DNA of 64,000 nt from Anastrepha obliqua. Its lineage: Eukaryota > Arthropoda > Insecta > Diptera > Tephritidae. The translations under genes were made by a program, and so were the position numbers. The notes under the pieces are model-generated. The model saw nothing but the letters and a program-made list of their open reading frames with translations. It was not told where the DNA came from and did no database searches. Below are positions 33,601 to 43,697 of the stretch, piece by piece (position 1 is the stretch's first letter; each line of letters begins with the position of its first letter). Location: NCBI RefSeq assembly GCF_027943255.1, contig NC_072892.1:168394792-168458791 (forward strand), written 5' to 3'.

Positions 33601-34937
33601 TACCAGTTACTCATCATATGATTGAAGAATCTACACGCAAAGACGCAATACTACAACAAGTAATACTTCATGTTCAGACAACATGGCCAAAAGACGCAAA
33701 GTCACTGCAAAACAACGATTTGATCCCATATTTCAATCGCAGGGAATCACTATCAGTTGTTGATAACATATTATTACATGGTGAACGCATTGTCATTCCA
33801 TCGACATACCAAAATCGAATTTTGAAAACCATACATAAAGGTCATCAAGGACAACAGCGAATGAAAGCTATTGCACGTAGTCATGTATATTGGCCAAATA
33901 TAGATAAAAACATAGAAGATTATGTACACAACTGTGAAAAATGTCAGTTTAATGCGAAAACTCCCACGAAATCTAATTTAAGCTCATGGCCTATAGCAGA
34001 AAGAGCCATGCAACGTATTCACATTGATTTCGCAGGCCCTATTCGTTCAAAATATTATCTTATTATAGTTGATTCATTTTCAAAGTGGCCCGAAGCGTAT
34101 CAATGTACAACAATTTCAACAGTTAAAGTCAAAGAAATTCTATCAGATTTTTTTAATCGTTTCGGTTATCCGGAATGTATTGTTTCAGATAATGGCACAC
34201 AATTTACCAGTGCAGAATTTGAACAATTTTGCAAGGAACGAAACATTCAACATTTAAAAACAGCTCCATACCATCCGCAGAGTAATGGTCAAGCAGAAAG
34301 ATATGTAGACACAGTAAAGCGAGCTTTAGAAAAATGTTTTACTGAGGAAACGAAAGACAACTCAAATCTTCAAGAATTTTTATTACAATACCGATCAACA
34401 CCAAATCCAAATTGTGGGGAGGGAAAAACACCAGCAGAATTATTCCTAGGTAGAAAACTTCGTACAGAAATAGACTTTTTAAAGAAACCACAATTGGGCA
34501 ATGTACAAAAGAATACTAAAATGGAAGCACAATTCAACAACAAGCATGGAACTAAACTTCGGAAGTTTGATGTTAACCAGAAAGTTTTCGTTAAAATATC
34601 TAAAAACAATAAAATGATATGGCAACCTGGTATCGTACTAGAAAAGATTGGCAATGTTAATTACAACGTAGAAGTCACTGAAAATGACCGAGCCAGGCAT
34701 TTTAAGTCACACGCAAATCAAATTCGTAATCGCAATTTCGACATTGATCAGTCTCAACTCGAACCTGACACTGATAATAATCCAACATTCCAAACGTCAA
34801 CGCAGCTGGAAAATGAAGATTCAAGACAGCAAGATGATGCAGCAAATGGTGAAGATGCTAATATAACACAAACAAGCTTGAGACGCTCAAATCGTGCTAG
34901 ACGTCCTCCAGCTTGGCATCAACAATACGCAGTATAG
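30696..34937 (+). CDS. gag-pol polyprotein of Mag-like gypsy element (1413 aa)
   Basis: The ATG at 30696 is the first in frame after the leader. Order: gag (about 1-270); two CCHC zinc knuckles (CWFCGGMHYARFC and CTQCGTMGHKEGYC, about 276-308); aspartic protease with DTAS at 382-385; reverse transcriptase (about 490-720); RNase H with DAS at 816 and TDHKPL; integrase with an HHCC finger from about 1047, then Asp1111, Asp1165 and Glu1201 (DD35E), and a GPY-like module (WQPGIVLEKIGNVNYNVEV). The protein copies the element's RNA into DNA and inserts it. Odd: the reverse transcriptase active-site box reads YLDN (667-670) in place of YxDD, and the upstream RLPFG block is RLVPG. With the second catalytic Asp changed, its own reverse transcription is doubtful even though the frame is open. 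Confidence 0.93.
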   Translation: MATSIEQVLTRLLTQQNETQKATQQLLQNVMAEITTSRTANVAAPSNNLNREQLMDILSKQIQEFVHAPDEDHTFETWYTRYQDIFDEDAKQLNDADKTRLLLRKVSSAVYQQYAHTILPAKPNEIDFKSTVSKLTSMYGEKQSLFSTRYKCFQIVKNDLEDYTTYIARVNRQCEKFQLNTCSSDNLKCLIFVSGLQATKDSVFRNEILKMLDEEKPSKPVTLNSVNSEIQRILQRQQDNKMIANTSSITHAVRTQVNQNRNQSKKDGTKSPPSPCWFCGGMHYARFCFYASHKCTQCGTMGHKEGYCNARKNSTFKGNKHQKDSSQTKQQQQQQIVKTQQANKSSKAIESAAQTRIITDFAQLRRHIEIFINGVKAQLQLDTASDCTIISENLWKNINMPTLYATKHTARDANCNKVNFKGEFFATITHQGETKSMKVLVTYVNDLNIAGADFFEEFSLWDIPINSFCMKVQLSESEVAQIRKFKSEFPTVFRKELGHCEKIKIHLPLKQNAVPKFCPKRPVPYSAITVVDAELNRLQDAGVITPTNYSDWGAPIVIVKRPNGKIRICADYSTGLNACVEPHFHPLPLPEDIFINLKGRKYFTRFDFNDAYMQFDVDEATKSILTINTHRGLYKFNRLVPGIKSAPGAFQQAIEKVLTGIQEATPYLDNVIVASNNFNQHVKLIRKVLQRLSEYNITVNYDKCEFFQSKIKYLGHVVDAEGIRPDRNKIMAIINLPRPSNVSELRAFLGSVNFYGKFISEMRAIRAPLDELLQIQKKWYWSTKCEESFQKFKTILTSDLMLTHFNPQLPIIVAADASMQGLGAQISHIMPNGAEKPVAHASRSLTPAEKNYSQVEKEALALVFAVKKFHRMVYGQKFILRTDHKPLISIFGSKKGIPVHSSSRLQRWALTLMSYDFDIEHIKTENFGNVDILSRLIPSKQVDDEDFVIACATFEYNIRAIVHDSINTLPVTHHMIEESTRKDAILQQVILHVQTTWPKDAKSLQNNDLIPYFNRRESLSVVDNILLHGERIVIPSTYQNRILKTIHKGHQGQQRMKAIARSHVYWPNIDKNIEDYVHNCEKCQFNAKTPTKSNLSSWPIAERAMQRIHIDFAGPIRSKYYLIIVDSFSKWPEAYQCTTISTVKVKEILSDFFNRFGYPECIVSDNGTQFTSAEFEQFCKERNIQHLKTAPYHPQSNGQAERYVDTVKRALEKCFTEETKDNSNLQEFLLQYRSTPNPNCGEGKTPAELFLGRKLRTEIDFLKKPQLGNVQKNTKMEAQFNNKHGTKLRKFDVNQKVFVKISKNNKMIWQPGIVLEKIGNVNYNVEVTENDRARHFKSHANQIRNRNFDIDQSQLEPDTDNNPTFQTSTQLENEDSRQQDDAANGEDANITQTSLRRSNRARRPPAWHQQYAV

Positions 34938-34939
34938 TT

Positions 34940-34950
34940 AAAAGGGGAGA
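34940..34950 (+). promoter_or_regulatory. Polypurine tract
   Basis: AAAAGGGGAGA lies directly against the 3' LTR. It is the expected primer for plus-strand synthesis. Confidence 0.85.
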
Positions 34951-35184
34951 TGTTGGATACCCTATCCAAAAACTAAGCATGTGGCAACACTCAACATAAC
35001 TCGGATGATTTTGACAGCGATTCGTAATAACGAGTGCGAGAAGAAGAACAGAAGCGACACAGACGATCTTGATATACGCATTTTCTAAAAATTTTAATTC
35101 TTGTGCATTGTATTTTATTTGATTAATGAAATAAACTAATTTGTATTATCGGAATAAGAATAAACGCGTGACACGGTCACAACA
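34951..35184 (+). repeat. 3' LTR of the gypsy element
   Basis: 234 bp, the second copy of 30408-30641. It ends CACAACA just before the CAAAT target duplication at 35185-35189. Confidence 0.93.
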
Positions 35185-35938
35185 CAAATTTAAGGAAGTA
35201 CGTTTTGTATTAATTTTTGCGACATTTTTAGTAATGATACCAAGAGGGAAAGAGCTTTCTGATGATTTAAAAAAACTGATTATAAAACATCACAAGGAAC
35301 ATAAATCATTACGAGAAATCGGTCGTTTGATAGATAGGAGCTTTGCTACAGTTCAAAAGATTGTGAATAAATATAAAAGTGCGGGAAGCACCACTAATAA
35401 AAAGCGTTGTGGGCGTCCGCCGCTCTTAAGTCCCAGAGAAAAAAGCTTAGTCGTACGGAAAATCAAGACAAACCCCAAAATAAGTGCCCCCAAATTGAAA
35501 TCTGAAGTTGAGAATGCGACTGGAAAACAATTTAGCACCCAAACTATTCGCCGGGTTTTGCATAGTGCTGGTTATCATGGGCGCAGTGTTAGAAAAAAGC
35601 TCTTCGTGAGTAGTGTCAATCGGAGTAAACGGATTTCATTCGATCATTCGTTCGAGATCATGAAAAATATGACCAAACGTTTTGAAATCAAGTCATACTT
35701 TCTGATAAGTGTAAGTTCAGTATCTGTGGATCTGATGGGCGTGAAAAAGTTTGGAGAAAAGTTAACGCGGAATTGGATACAAACAATAGGACCGGCACTG
35801 TGAAGCATGGAGGGGGCTCTGTGATGGTTTGAGGATGTATGGCTGCGAACGGGGTTGGAAACTTGGTATTTATCAAAAATATTATGGGCCGATATGGTTA
35901 TTATATATTTTGAAACATAATTTAAAAGTGTACGCTAC

Positions 35939-37018
35939 TGGAAGTTTTTTTGATATAAATATACCGCCTAAAAATCTCATAAAATCAATATGGAACCCGA
36001 GTGATAAGTGAATTCAAAATTGCTTTAAATAAATCCAACACCAGTAATGAAAGTTTATTAAAATTTTTTTTGGAAATCGTCAATAACTACAAACAAGACA
36101 ATTTTGTAACTGTTTTTACTGACGGCTCTAAAGCAACAAGCACTGCCTTTGTAGTTACCTCATCGAAGGGCAGTACCATCAGAGGTGGTACGCTTCCTCC
36201 ACATAGATCTGTATTTACTACCGAGGCTTGTGCTATCCACAAAGCTCTAAAATATGTCATTCATCAAAAGGGCAAATTTGTTATATGTTCCGATAGTTTT
36301 ACTGCTCAAACGCAGTTCAAAACGTACCCAACAGCTCAACAATATTAGTCAAGATCCGTGACATTTGCATTACATATAGGAAAAAATTGCTTTGCTCTGG
36401 GTACCTGTCTTTGACGGCATTCCTAGTAATGAACAAGCAGATAATGGCGCGAAATACTTTGAATTAGCACCTACTTTTCAATATGAGACAAACGATTATA
36501 ATGACCTGAAGAAAATGTTCGGTCAACACTCCCACCAAAAGCGACTCACAGAATGGGAAAATTACCAACATCGATACTCCAACCTTAACCCAACTCGCGA
36601 TAAACTTCTCTACCCCAACAATATCACTCGTCTACAAGCAACCATTTTCACACGGCTAAGGATCGTGCATTCGCAAATAACTCACCAACATCTTCTCACC
36701 GGAAGTCCGAAACCAACATGCCCTTTTTGCAGCAATATTATGTCCGTCGATCATATATTCAACATTTGTTCGGAGAGTATTAGGCAAAAACATTTAATTA
36801 CTAATCAGTATCTAAAATTGCTAAAAACATTATCCTATGAAAATATTTTGAGAATCTTTAATTTTTTAGTAAATTGCGTAATTTGCGTAATTCAATATAA
36901 TTTTAATGCTTACTAATATATTCGGAGTCAATGGCCATTGTAGCTAGCACTCTTATATGCAATTAGGTTTAATATCTATATATTTTTCCTAATAAATATT
37001 TAATAATAATAATAATTA
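35939..37018 (+). mobile_element. 5'-truncated I-type LINE with TAA tail
   Basis: It is flanked by a diverged 15-bp target duplication (35924-35938 AAAAGTGTACGCTAC, 37019-37033 AAAAGTAAGCGCTAC, 12 of 15 identical). 36001-36348 encodes an RNase H domain (VTVFTDGSKA with the first Asp, VFTTEACAIHKAL with Glu, FVICSDSFTAQ with the third Asp). After a frameshift comes LWVPVFDGIPSNEQADNGAK (the WVPGHxGIxxNExAD motif) and a C-terminal knuckle (CPFCSNIMSVDHIFNIC). It ends in (TAA)n at about 37002-37017, as the I factor does. RNase H plus the TAA tail place it in the I clade. It is broken by stops and frameshifts. Confidence 0.82.
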
Positions 37019-37172
37019 AAAAGTAAGCGCTACGAAATTGGGCCTTGGAGAAACGTTTATCTTCCAGCAGGATAAAGCACACATCCAACATTGTACGAGA
37101 GTGGCTGTTATACAATGTGCGAAAACAGCTGAAAACACCGCCACAGTCCCCGGATACCAACCCAATCCATTA

Positions 37173-38451
37173 CAGGGTGAACGATATGAAGTGTTACCAA
37201 CTTCACACTGCTTGTATCTGTAAAACATCAACGTCGAAATTGTTCTAATGACAGTTCAATATATTGTTTATAAGCCATCAAAAGCATTTGCGCCTCAGTT
37301 TTGTTGAATTTTTTTCCTGTGATAGAATTCAAACGTAATAGTTGTGATTGCGTTATATTTGGCTGGAAAATCACAACCAGCCATTGTTCGTGAGCTCGGT
37401 CACCTCAAAGTGAATAAAATTTTTGTGTATCGTACTATAAAACTTTACAATGATACTGGTAGCATTGCAAAACGCTATGGAGGTGGATCAAAAAAAAAAC
37501 CGCAACTACGCCAGAAATGGTTCGGAAAGACAAGGCTCGACTTGAACGGAATCCACGTCGAAGTGGAAGAATGCGGCCAAAGAACTGAAAATATTGCAAG
37601 ACAGCATTCGACACATATTGAAGAATGAGCTTAAGGTCAAGGCTTACAAGTTCCAAAAAGCACACGATCTTTCACCCCAGCAAAAAAAAGTTCGGTGCGA
37701 AAGAGCAAAGGAGTTGTTGCGCTTGCACGAACGTGGCGAATTTCCTAACATTGTGTTTTCTGTTTTTCCCAATTGAGCAGTTCATAAACACTCAAAATGA
37801 TCGTGTTTACATGACCGAACGCTCATACGAGAATTTGAGCCTACGTATGGCCACTCGAAGCAATTTCCCAACGCAAGTAATGGTTTGGGCCGCAGTAACC
37901 GCTGATGGACGTTATCCAATCGTTTTTATCGAGCCTGGTGTCAAAGTGAATGCGACTTATTATCGGGAAAATGTTTTAGAAACTGCTTTAGAGCCGTGGA
38001 CACGCAAACATTTCGGTCGTAGATCATTGACGTTCCAATAGGACTCGGCAACGTCTCATAAAGCTCGTGTAAACCAAGAAAGGTTAACAAATCATCTTCC
38101 ACCCTTCATTTCGTTCGCACAGTGGCTTTCGAATTCGCCAGACGCAAATACGATGGACTATTCCATCTAGTCTATTTTAGAGAGGTGGGTGAGAACTAAA
38201 AAATATGCCAGTATGGATGCGCTGAAAAAAGCGATTATACGAGATCACATTCGTGCAGAATGCAACTCATTTTTTGACCGGTTGAAGGCTATAGTCAAAG
38301 CAAAAGGTGGTCATATCGTTCTAAAGTAAAGAATATATGTTAAAATTGTTATCATTTTTGAACAATTTTGTCCTTGAAATCAATAAAAACTAATTTCGCA
38401 CAGAAAAGTTATCGTGTTTTGAATAGGTAACACTTCATATCGTTCACCCTG
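37173..38451 (+). mobile_element. maT-type (DD37D) transposon, copy 2, complete ends
   Basis: TA at 37171-37172 and 38452-38453. The perfect inverted termini begin CAGGGTGAACGATATGAAGT. Length is 1279 bp. The transposase is broken: the start codon is altered (ATA near 37323), there is a frameshift at about 37500, the first catalytic Asp region is deleted (FLFFPIEQ where copy 1 has SDERNFPIEQ), and a TAG just before the second Asp (TFQ-stop-DSATSHKA) is followed by SPDANTMDY with the third Asp. The C-terminus reads LKAIVKAKGGHIVLK. It sits in the outer Tc1 transposase. Together with copy 1 it defines the full element. Confidence 0.9.
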
Positions 38452-38911
38452 TATTTATGGGAACATTTAAAGCGGCAATTATGTAAACATCCGATTAGAA
38501 ATAAGAAACAATCGAAAAACGTCCTTCAAGAGGAATGTAATAAAATACCACCGGCTGTAACTGAAAACTTGGTGAAATCAATGTAATCACTACTTAAAGC
38601 GATTGTAAAGTCTAATAATTATCCTACCAAATACTAGGATTTGATTTTAATTATGTTTTTGATTTCACAAATTAATAATGTGATGAACTGTATACTTACT
38701 TTTGAGACATGAATTTTTATAAAGTTTAATATAAAAAGCTATAATTTTGGTCCTTTTTAAAATTTTGTCATTATTTGGATTAAATATGATTTTTGTATTT
38801 CATTCATGTAAATAAAATACAATTTTGTTATAACTTAGGTTGTTTGAAGGAATCGATTGGGGGGAAATTGAAAACGTGTCCGGTGTATACTTACTTCTGT
38901 TACTAACTGTA

Positions 38912-40320
38912 TATTTAGATAATAGAATGCATACATACCTGTAAAAGCATTGCTCGCCAAATTACAAAATAAGATGACTTTGATATCATTTCAATTTTAT
39001 GCAGCATCAATTATTTTATTTACATTGGCAATATTTTTCTTTACCTTAATTCATATTGGTTGCGTTGTGACAGCCGATCGCGGCGGCAGTGAAGATAGTG
39101 GCTGTGAATTGAATGGAATTAGCAACACAACCAGCTAACCACACTGCCAAAGCGCTTAGCCGAATTGCGAAATATGTGAACGGCGTTCAAAAATTATTAC
39201 TCAAATACTTAATACTACAAAATAAATTTTAATACTACAAAATAAATCTTAATACTACAAATAAAATCTACACTTTATAAATTACTTATCGGCTGGCCGT
39301 TAATTTTCAAATGCACGCTGTCAATAATAAACTCTCTTTCCTGCGTTCACATTCCAACACGGGGCATGCGTGTGTGTGTGTGTGTATGCAATGAGAGCAT
39401 TTGCCGTTGCATTGTTTGTGCTTATGCCATTTTTACGCTGGTGTAGCGCATGGAGCATATTTTCTTACATTCACTGATTTGTTCTCTGATTTTAGTATGT
39501 TTTATTTTTTTATTGCATGTATTTTTTGACATTTGTCATTTTGGCATTTGAAGGCACTGGCGACATCTGCTGTGTTTCTCACTTTGCTATGCTTCCACTT
39601 TGCTTTGGCTGGTTGTTATGCGCGCCATTGCGTTTGGTGCGTTTAGTGCAAAGCTTTCCGCTTTGTATTTTGATGCACACACGCACACACACTAGTATGG
39701 TTGGACTATGAGTTATGCTGAAAAATATGCAACGATTTTGTGTAATTTATGTTGAAATTATGCTTTAAGCTTGCGAGTAGATTAGCGGAGAGGAAATGAA
39801 AAAAGTGAAAAAGAAAAAAGAAGCAGAAAAAAACACAAATATTTTATATTAGAAATACGCAATACAGTAAGTGCAGCAATACAATGGCCATCTTTGTTAT
39901 AGATTCGAAGGAATTATATTACCAGAAAATATAGCGTACGCGTAGAACATTTCTACTTTAAGAGACACACTTTTTTCTGCTTAATATTTTTGGAGTTATT
40001 GGTATGGAATAAATTGCGCGGGATTGTTACACAAATTGGTTCGTATGTTTAGAAATAAAAAAGTGAGCTTTAGCTCAGACTTAATTATCTAGTAAAATGA
40101 GAGTTTTGCAAACATGGAAATTATTTCACTCAGCTTGATCTTAAAGGCAACGTTTGAGTTCTAATAAATGAAGCTCGATTTGCCAGCTGAATATAGCGGT
40201 GAAGTCCATAACGCCAGGAAAGTTTCGTATGGAGATTTTGCCTAACTATTTGAGTGGTCAAATTTAAATTGAACGATTGAAATTAAATTGGACGTTGGAA
40301 TAGTTACTGACGTAGGAATG
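38912..40320. other. Probably host DNA, with a three-unit tandem repeat and a small open frame
   Basis: 39209-39271 holds three copies of a ~20-bp unit (TTAATACTACAAAATAAAT), each with an AATAAA-like signal. GT repeats occur at 39370-39386 and CA repeats at 39675-39690. A 55-codon frame is described separately. No transposon similarity is seen. Confidence 0.4.
38974..39138 (+). CDS. Possible small membrane protein or exon, unrecognised
   Basis: An ATG at 38974 opens a 54-residue frame: a 25-residue hydrophobic stretch (FYAASIILFTLAIFFFTLIH) followed by a polar, acidic tail (ADRGGSEDSGCELNG). Three AATAAA-type signals follow within about 140 bp, so a short 3' terminal exon or a small peptide gene is possible. 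I recognise no family, and AT-rich DNA produces such hydrophobic frames by chance. Confidence 0.2.
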   Translation: MTLISFQFYAASIILFTLAIFFFTLIHIGCVVTADRGGSEDSGCELNGISNTTS

Positions 40321-40322
40321 TA

Positions 40323-40681
40323 CAGGGTTGGCCATATTAAACTGACCCATGTGATTATTAAAAAAATATGGAAAAAGAAACATTTTTTTGTGTTTCATTG
40401 TGAAAAACATTTAATTTAGTTCAAGGAGATTCGTTTACATCACTTTTTGAATATGATATCGCGCAAGTGGTCGCCCTTAGCTCGTATAGCGTAATGTGCC
40501 CGTTTTTCGGCGTTTTCCATAGTTTTGGCCAGCGTCTCGGCCGATATGGGGCTATTTCTCGTCGGATATTGGCCTTAAGTGCGCCTAGTGTCTTTGGCTT
40601 GTTGACGTAAACCTTAGATTTCAAATTACAGTAAAAAGTTATAGGGTTACTCAATAGGTCAGTTTAATATGGCCAACCCTG
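40323..40681 (-). mobile_element. DD41D-derived MITE, copy 1
   Basis: TA at 40321-40322 and 40682-40683. The terminal inverted repeats of about 28 bp begin CAGGGTTGGCCATATTAAAC. The minus strand keeps only the C-terminal part of a transposase (KVYVNKPKTLGALKANIRRE, and a tail with AIRAKGDHLRDIIFKK); one missing base relative to copy 2 shifts the frame. It differs from 62760-63119 by two substitutions and one indel. Confidence 0.9.
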
Positions 40682-40849
40682 TACTTGTTGCCAAAAAAAA
40701 TTACAGCAAAAAAAAAAATATATACCCAGTATTCTGTGACAAACGAGAACAAAATCGCTGAAAAAAGTGCCGTTATTTTTGCTTTTGTTCGTTTGCATTG
40801 CCTACTCATAAATTATACTCAGTCCCGTGGCACATTTCGCTTCTTAACA

Positions 40850-41842
40850 ATGGAGTGGGGTGCTAAGGAAAATCGCATTGCACTGATTGAAATACAGAAG
40901 TGTGGTGATGCAAGTGAGATTTACGAATTTCCGAAAAAACTTAATGTTTTGAGAATGTTTTTTACCGCATACCCAATCGCTTTTCTCAAACATCTAAAGT
41001 GACAGCCAGAAAACGAAATGGTCGTCCCCGCGTGGTTCAAACCAGTGCATCCATAAAAGCCGTTCGAGAAAGAATTCACAGAAATCCCCTTAGAAAGCAG
41101 AAAATCATGGCCAGGGAAATGAATGTATCGACCAGATCCATGTCAAGACTAATTAGAGATGATCTCCACATGAAAGACTTTCGTCCTTTTGTCGCTCAAC
41201 TGGAAAAATAGACTCGACAGATGCAAGCAGCTTCTTCGGTGGCACGCGGTCAACGGTCATTAAAATATTCTTTTCACAGCTGAGAAAATTTTCATTGTTG
41301 AAGAAGGAGTTTTTAATAAGCAAAACGACAAAATCTATGCCAAAACTTCTAAAGACTCAAAAAATGTTATTCCAAGGGTTCAGCATGGCCACCACCCAGC
41401 CTCCGTAATGGTTTGGTGGGCAGTGTCTTGCAAAGGCGTTACATCTCTTCATTTCCGCGGCAAAAGTGTACCAGGAGCATGTCTTAGAAGGCGTGGTGAA
41501 GCGGTTGAGCAGTACTCTCTTCAATGGAGAGCGTTGGATCTTCCAGCAAGATTCCGCTCCAGCCCATAAGGCAAAAACCAGCCAGCAGTGATTAAAAAAC
41601 CATATTCCTGGGTCCACAGCCTGGAAGTCCAGATATGAATTCAATGGACTAAAGTTTGTGATCAGAATTGGAGAATAAGGCCTGTCGAAGACCTCACAGA
41701 AATTTGCAGAGTCTCAAACATTCTTTGGTTCAAGCAGCGTACAGCGACGACAATATCTATGAAAACCATGCGTGCTGCAAGAGCTGAGTTGCCCCATCAT
41801 TTGAAGGCTTGTGTAAAGGCAAATAGTGACCATTTCGAATGA
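40850..41842 (+). pseudogene. Second maT-like (DD37D) transposase, decayed
   Basis: 40851-41000 encodes MEWGAKENRIALIEIQKCGD (helix-turn-helix start). 40999-41210 gives RKRNGRPRVVQTSASIKAVR, RNPLRKQKIMAREMNVSTRS and LIRDDLHMKDFRPF. Further downstream, in shifting frames, come VFNKQNDKIYAKTS, PASVMVWWAVSCKGVTSLHF, IFQQDSAPAHKAKTSQQ (second Asp) and ENKACRRPHRNLQSLKHSLV. The first and third catalytic regions are not readable. The AHKAKT/QQDSAP wording is maT-like. Terminal repeats were not identified. Confidence 0.72.
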
Positions 41843-43502
41843 AAATTTAACATTTTTTTTTTAATATTTGTATGATTAAATAAAGCAGTAAGAAGGCGAT
41901 GTTCTTAAGCAAAGGCAGATGGGCATTCCCACTATTTAGGACTGGAGCGGCAGGCTAATCATCTACCCTGTCAGAAATCAAAACAGATTAACGAAACCAA
42001 CGCAAGACTGAGGGAAAAAAGATTAAATGAAACTAACTTCTTTAAAAAAAAGTATTACCATTTCAAATCTATAACGGACTTAACTTGTTATAGAACTTCT
42101 GGCAGGACTAGGTATGCAAAGCACTACTATTAGGTACTTGGAAATTTCTTTTCAGGCTTCGGCCACCATTTCTGCAACAACTATCATCGGCATAGTTATA
42201 ATTATTGTTTAGCTTTATACTAAATTTTTCGAAATCGCATCACTAAAGATCCATTGCTATTTATATATTATATGCCCATATAAATTTCCTATGAAAAGGT
42301 CTAAGGGCTACGGGCTAAGGGCTAACTCACTAACTAATTATTGGAAGAAACACCTAAAGTTTCAGAATATCTTATATTCATTCGTGTTTTTTTTAATGCA
42401 AAGAAATGTTTTTTAAAATTTTATTTAGATCAAATTAATTAAAGACTACCTACTGCCACTAAAGGGTGCACCATTAAGATCACTTATTTTGAAATTTGTA
42501 ACAAAAATATGATAGAGCAATTCACAATTAAATGAAAATGGTCTGGCAGCAATGGCGCTTGTGAATAATGAAGGCATATACACATTTTCTTGTTTTGTTG
42601 GCATGTAAATTTGCCAATTTTTTATGTCAGGTTGTTAATTACTTCCTCTAGTGCTTATTTGAATATTTTAAGCTTTAAGCTTTAAAAGCCTAAGCAAATG
42701 TTTTTATTAGAACGAGGTGTCTGCGGAGGTTATTATGCATAGAATGCAATATCAGCTGGGCCTCTTGAGATTTTGATACTTTTTGACAAGAACTTTGACA
42801 AATTTGCGTTAACATTCGACTGAATTTCTCCAAATTCTGCGCTTCGTTTTTTAGTTCAGTATTTGTTTGTAATTATTTTTTTAAATTTTTTTAATGAATG
42901 CTTCATTATTCAGTAAACATTTTTTAAGGCTAGAAATCTAACTATCTCACTACTTGTGTGACGAATTCACATCGCTGTGGTGCAATTATTGCGTTATTTT
43001 CGAATCATTTCCGCATTACTCGCAGTGGATATCCACAATGTCCATATGAAATGTCCGCTCACAGTGAGACACCCATTACTTGCTATGTGTGCTAAATACT
43101 TACGAGAACAATCCTTAATTCCTTTCCTAATAATTTGAAATTTTAGTTAATAAACATTTCGCGCTCACCGGATTGCGACCGAGACCTTGTTTTTTTATTT
43201 AATTTTTTATGTTTTAATTTCATTTCATTTTATAGAATTTTTTCATTTTTGTTTTAATCTCATTTCATTTTATAGAATTTTTTCTAGTATTTTTCATGTA
43301 AATTCTGTAACAACAAAAGATTGGGTTGAATGTAAATTTTATTAAAAAGCGGGAGGATAATATTTTATTAATATTTTTTAATAGTATTTTTGCACACACA
43401 GTCATATCTGCCATCCCTAGTCGATGCGCTGTAGAGGAAGAAATAATTGCGTTTCCAGTTAAAGCCATTTTAGTTCTAATATGGGAAAGAAAAGTGGCCT
43501 TA
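41843..43502. other. Mostly unrecognised DNA with a dispersed-repeat fragment
   Basis: The stretch 41950-42010 is listed separately. The rest shows no coding signal. A T-rich duplicated block (TTCATTTCATTTTATAGAAT) occurs at about 43219 and 43259. Confidence 0.4.
41950..42010 (+). repeat. Dispersed repeat shared with 47341-47403 (inverted)
   Basis: AGCGGCAGGCTAATCATCTA, CCTGTCAGAAATCAAAACAG and ATTAACGAAACCAACG match the complement of 47341-47403 with few differences. The wording suggests a LINE or other dispersed element, but no diagnostic protein motif is present. Confidence 0.55.
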
Positions 43503-43697
43503 CAAATATATATATATGTATATAATTGGCATGTATACCCTTTCTGGGTGTTTGGCCGAGCTCCTCCTCCTATTTGTGTGGTGCATCTTGATATTGTTCT
43601 ACAAATGGAGGGACCTGCAGTTTCAAGCCGACTCCGAACGGCAGATATTTTTATGAGGAACTTTTTCATGCCAAAAATACACTCGGAGGTTTGCCAG
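43503..43697 (-). mobile_element. SINE copy C (5'-truncated)
   Basis: The complement carries the SINE body: TTCGGAGTCGGCTTGAAACT, CCCTCCATTTGTAGAACAAT, a CACACAAATAGGAGGAGGAG block and GAGCTCGGCCAAACACCC. The element ends in a (TA)n-rich tail near 43505-43520. The tRNA-like head is missing beyond 43697. Confidence 0.7.

Larger units (their letters stand above)
30408..35184 (+). mobile_element. Full-length Ty3/gypsy LTR retrotransposon, Mag-like
   Basis: Two 234-bp LTRs (30408-30641, 34951-35184) start TGTTGG and end CAACA, and look identical base for base. The target duplication CAAAT is present at 30403-30407 and 35185-35189. A primer-binding site follows the 5' LTR by 5 bp, and a polypurine tract abuts the 3' LTR. 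One uninterrupted gag-pol frame fills the interior, and there is no env-like frame. A single gag-pol ORF with two zinc knuckles is typical of the Mag lineage. Total length is 4777 bp. LTR identity implies a very recent insertion into an old Tc1 copy. Confidence 0.93.
35235..38636 (+). pseudogene. Transposase of the outer Tc1-like element, split by two insertions
   Basis: The start is an ATG at 35235 (MIPRGKELSDDLKKLIIKHH). Paired helix-turn-helix regions follow (SLREIGRLIDRSFATVQKIV; GRPPLLSPREK; FSTQTIRRVLHSAGYHGR). Frameshifts occur near 35690-35800, then VKHGGGSVMV with a TGA, VFIKNIMGRYG and LKHNLKVYATG to 35938. After the I-type LINE, the frame resumes at 37034 with KLGLGETF and a (frameshifted) QQD...HTSNIVREWLLYNV, up to DTNPI at 37170. 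After the maT element it continues LWEHLKRQLCKHPI, LQEECNKIPPAVTENLVKSM, and ends near 38636. The position of the DD34E Glu reads His at the maT insertion codon. Confidence 0.85.
30091..38909 (+). mobile_element. Tc1-like transposon carrying three nested insertions
   Basis: TA lies at 30089-30090 and 38910-38911. The left end CAGTTAGTAACATAAATAAG and the right end, read inward, CAGTTAGTAACAGAAGTAAG are inverted. A second inner inverted motif of the same type (ACAAAAGTTAGTATACAG at about 30295-30312; its partner at about 38690-38710) shows an IR/DR structure with ends of about 225 bp. Removing the gypsy element with its 5-bp duplication, the I-type LINE with its 15-bp duplication and the maT element with its TA leaves about 1.66 kb, a normal size for the group and close to the element at 2234-4404. 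Confidence 0.88.

Noticed and set aside
34951..35184. Env-like third gene between pol and the 3' LTR
   Set aside because: Only 13 bp separate the gag-pol stop from the LTR, so there is no room for env. The element is not an errantivirus type.
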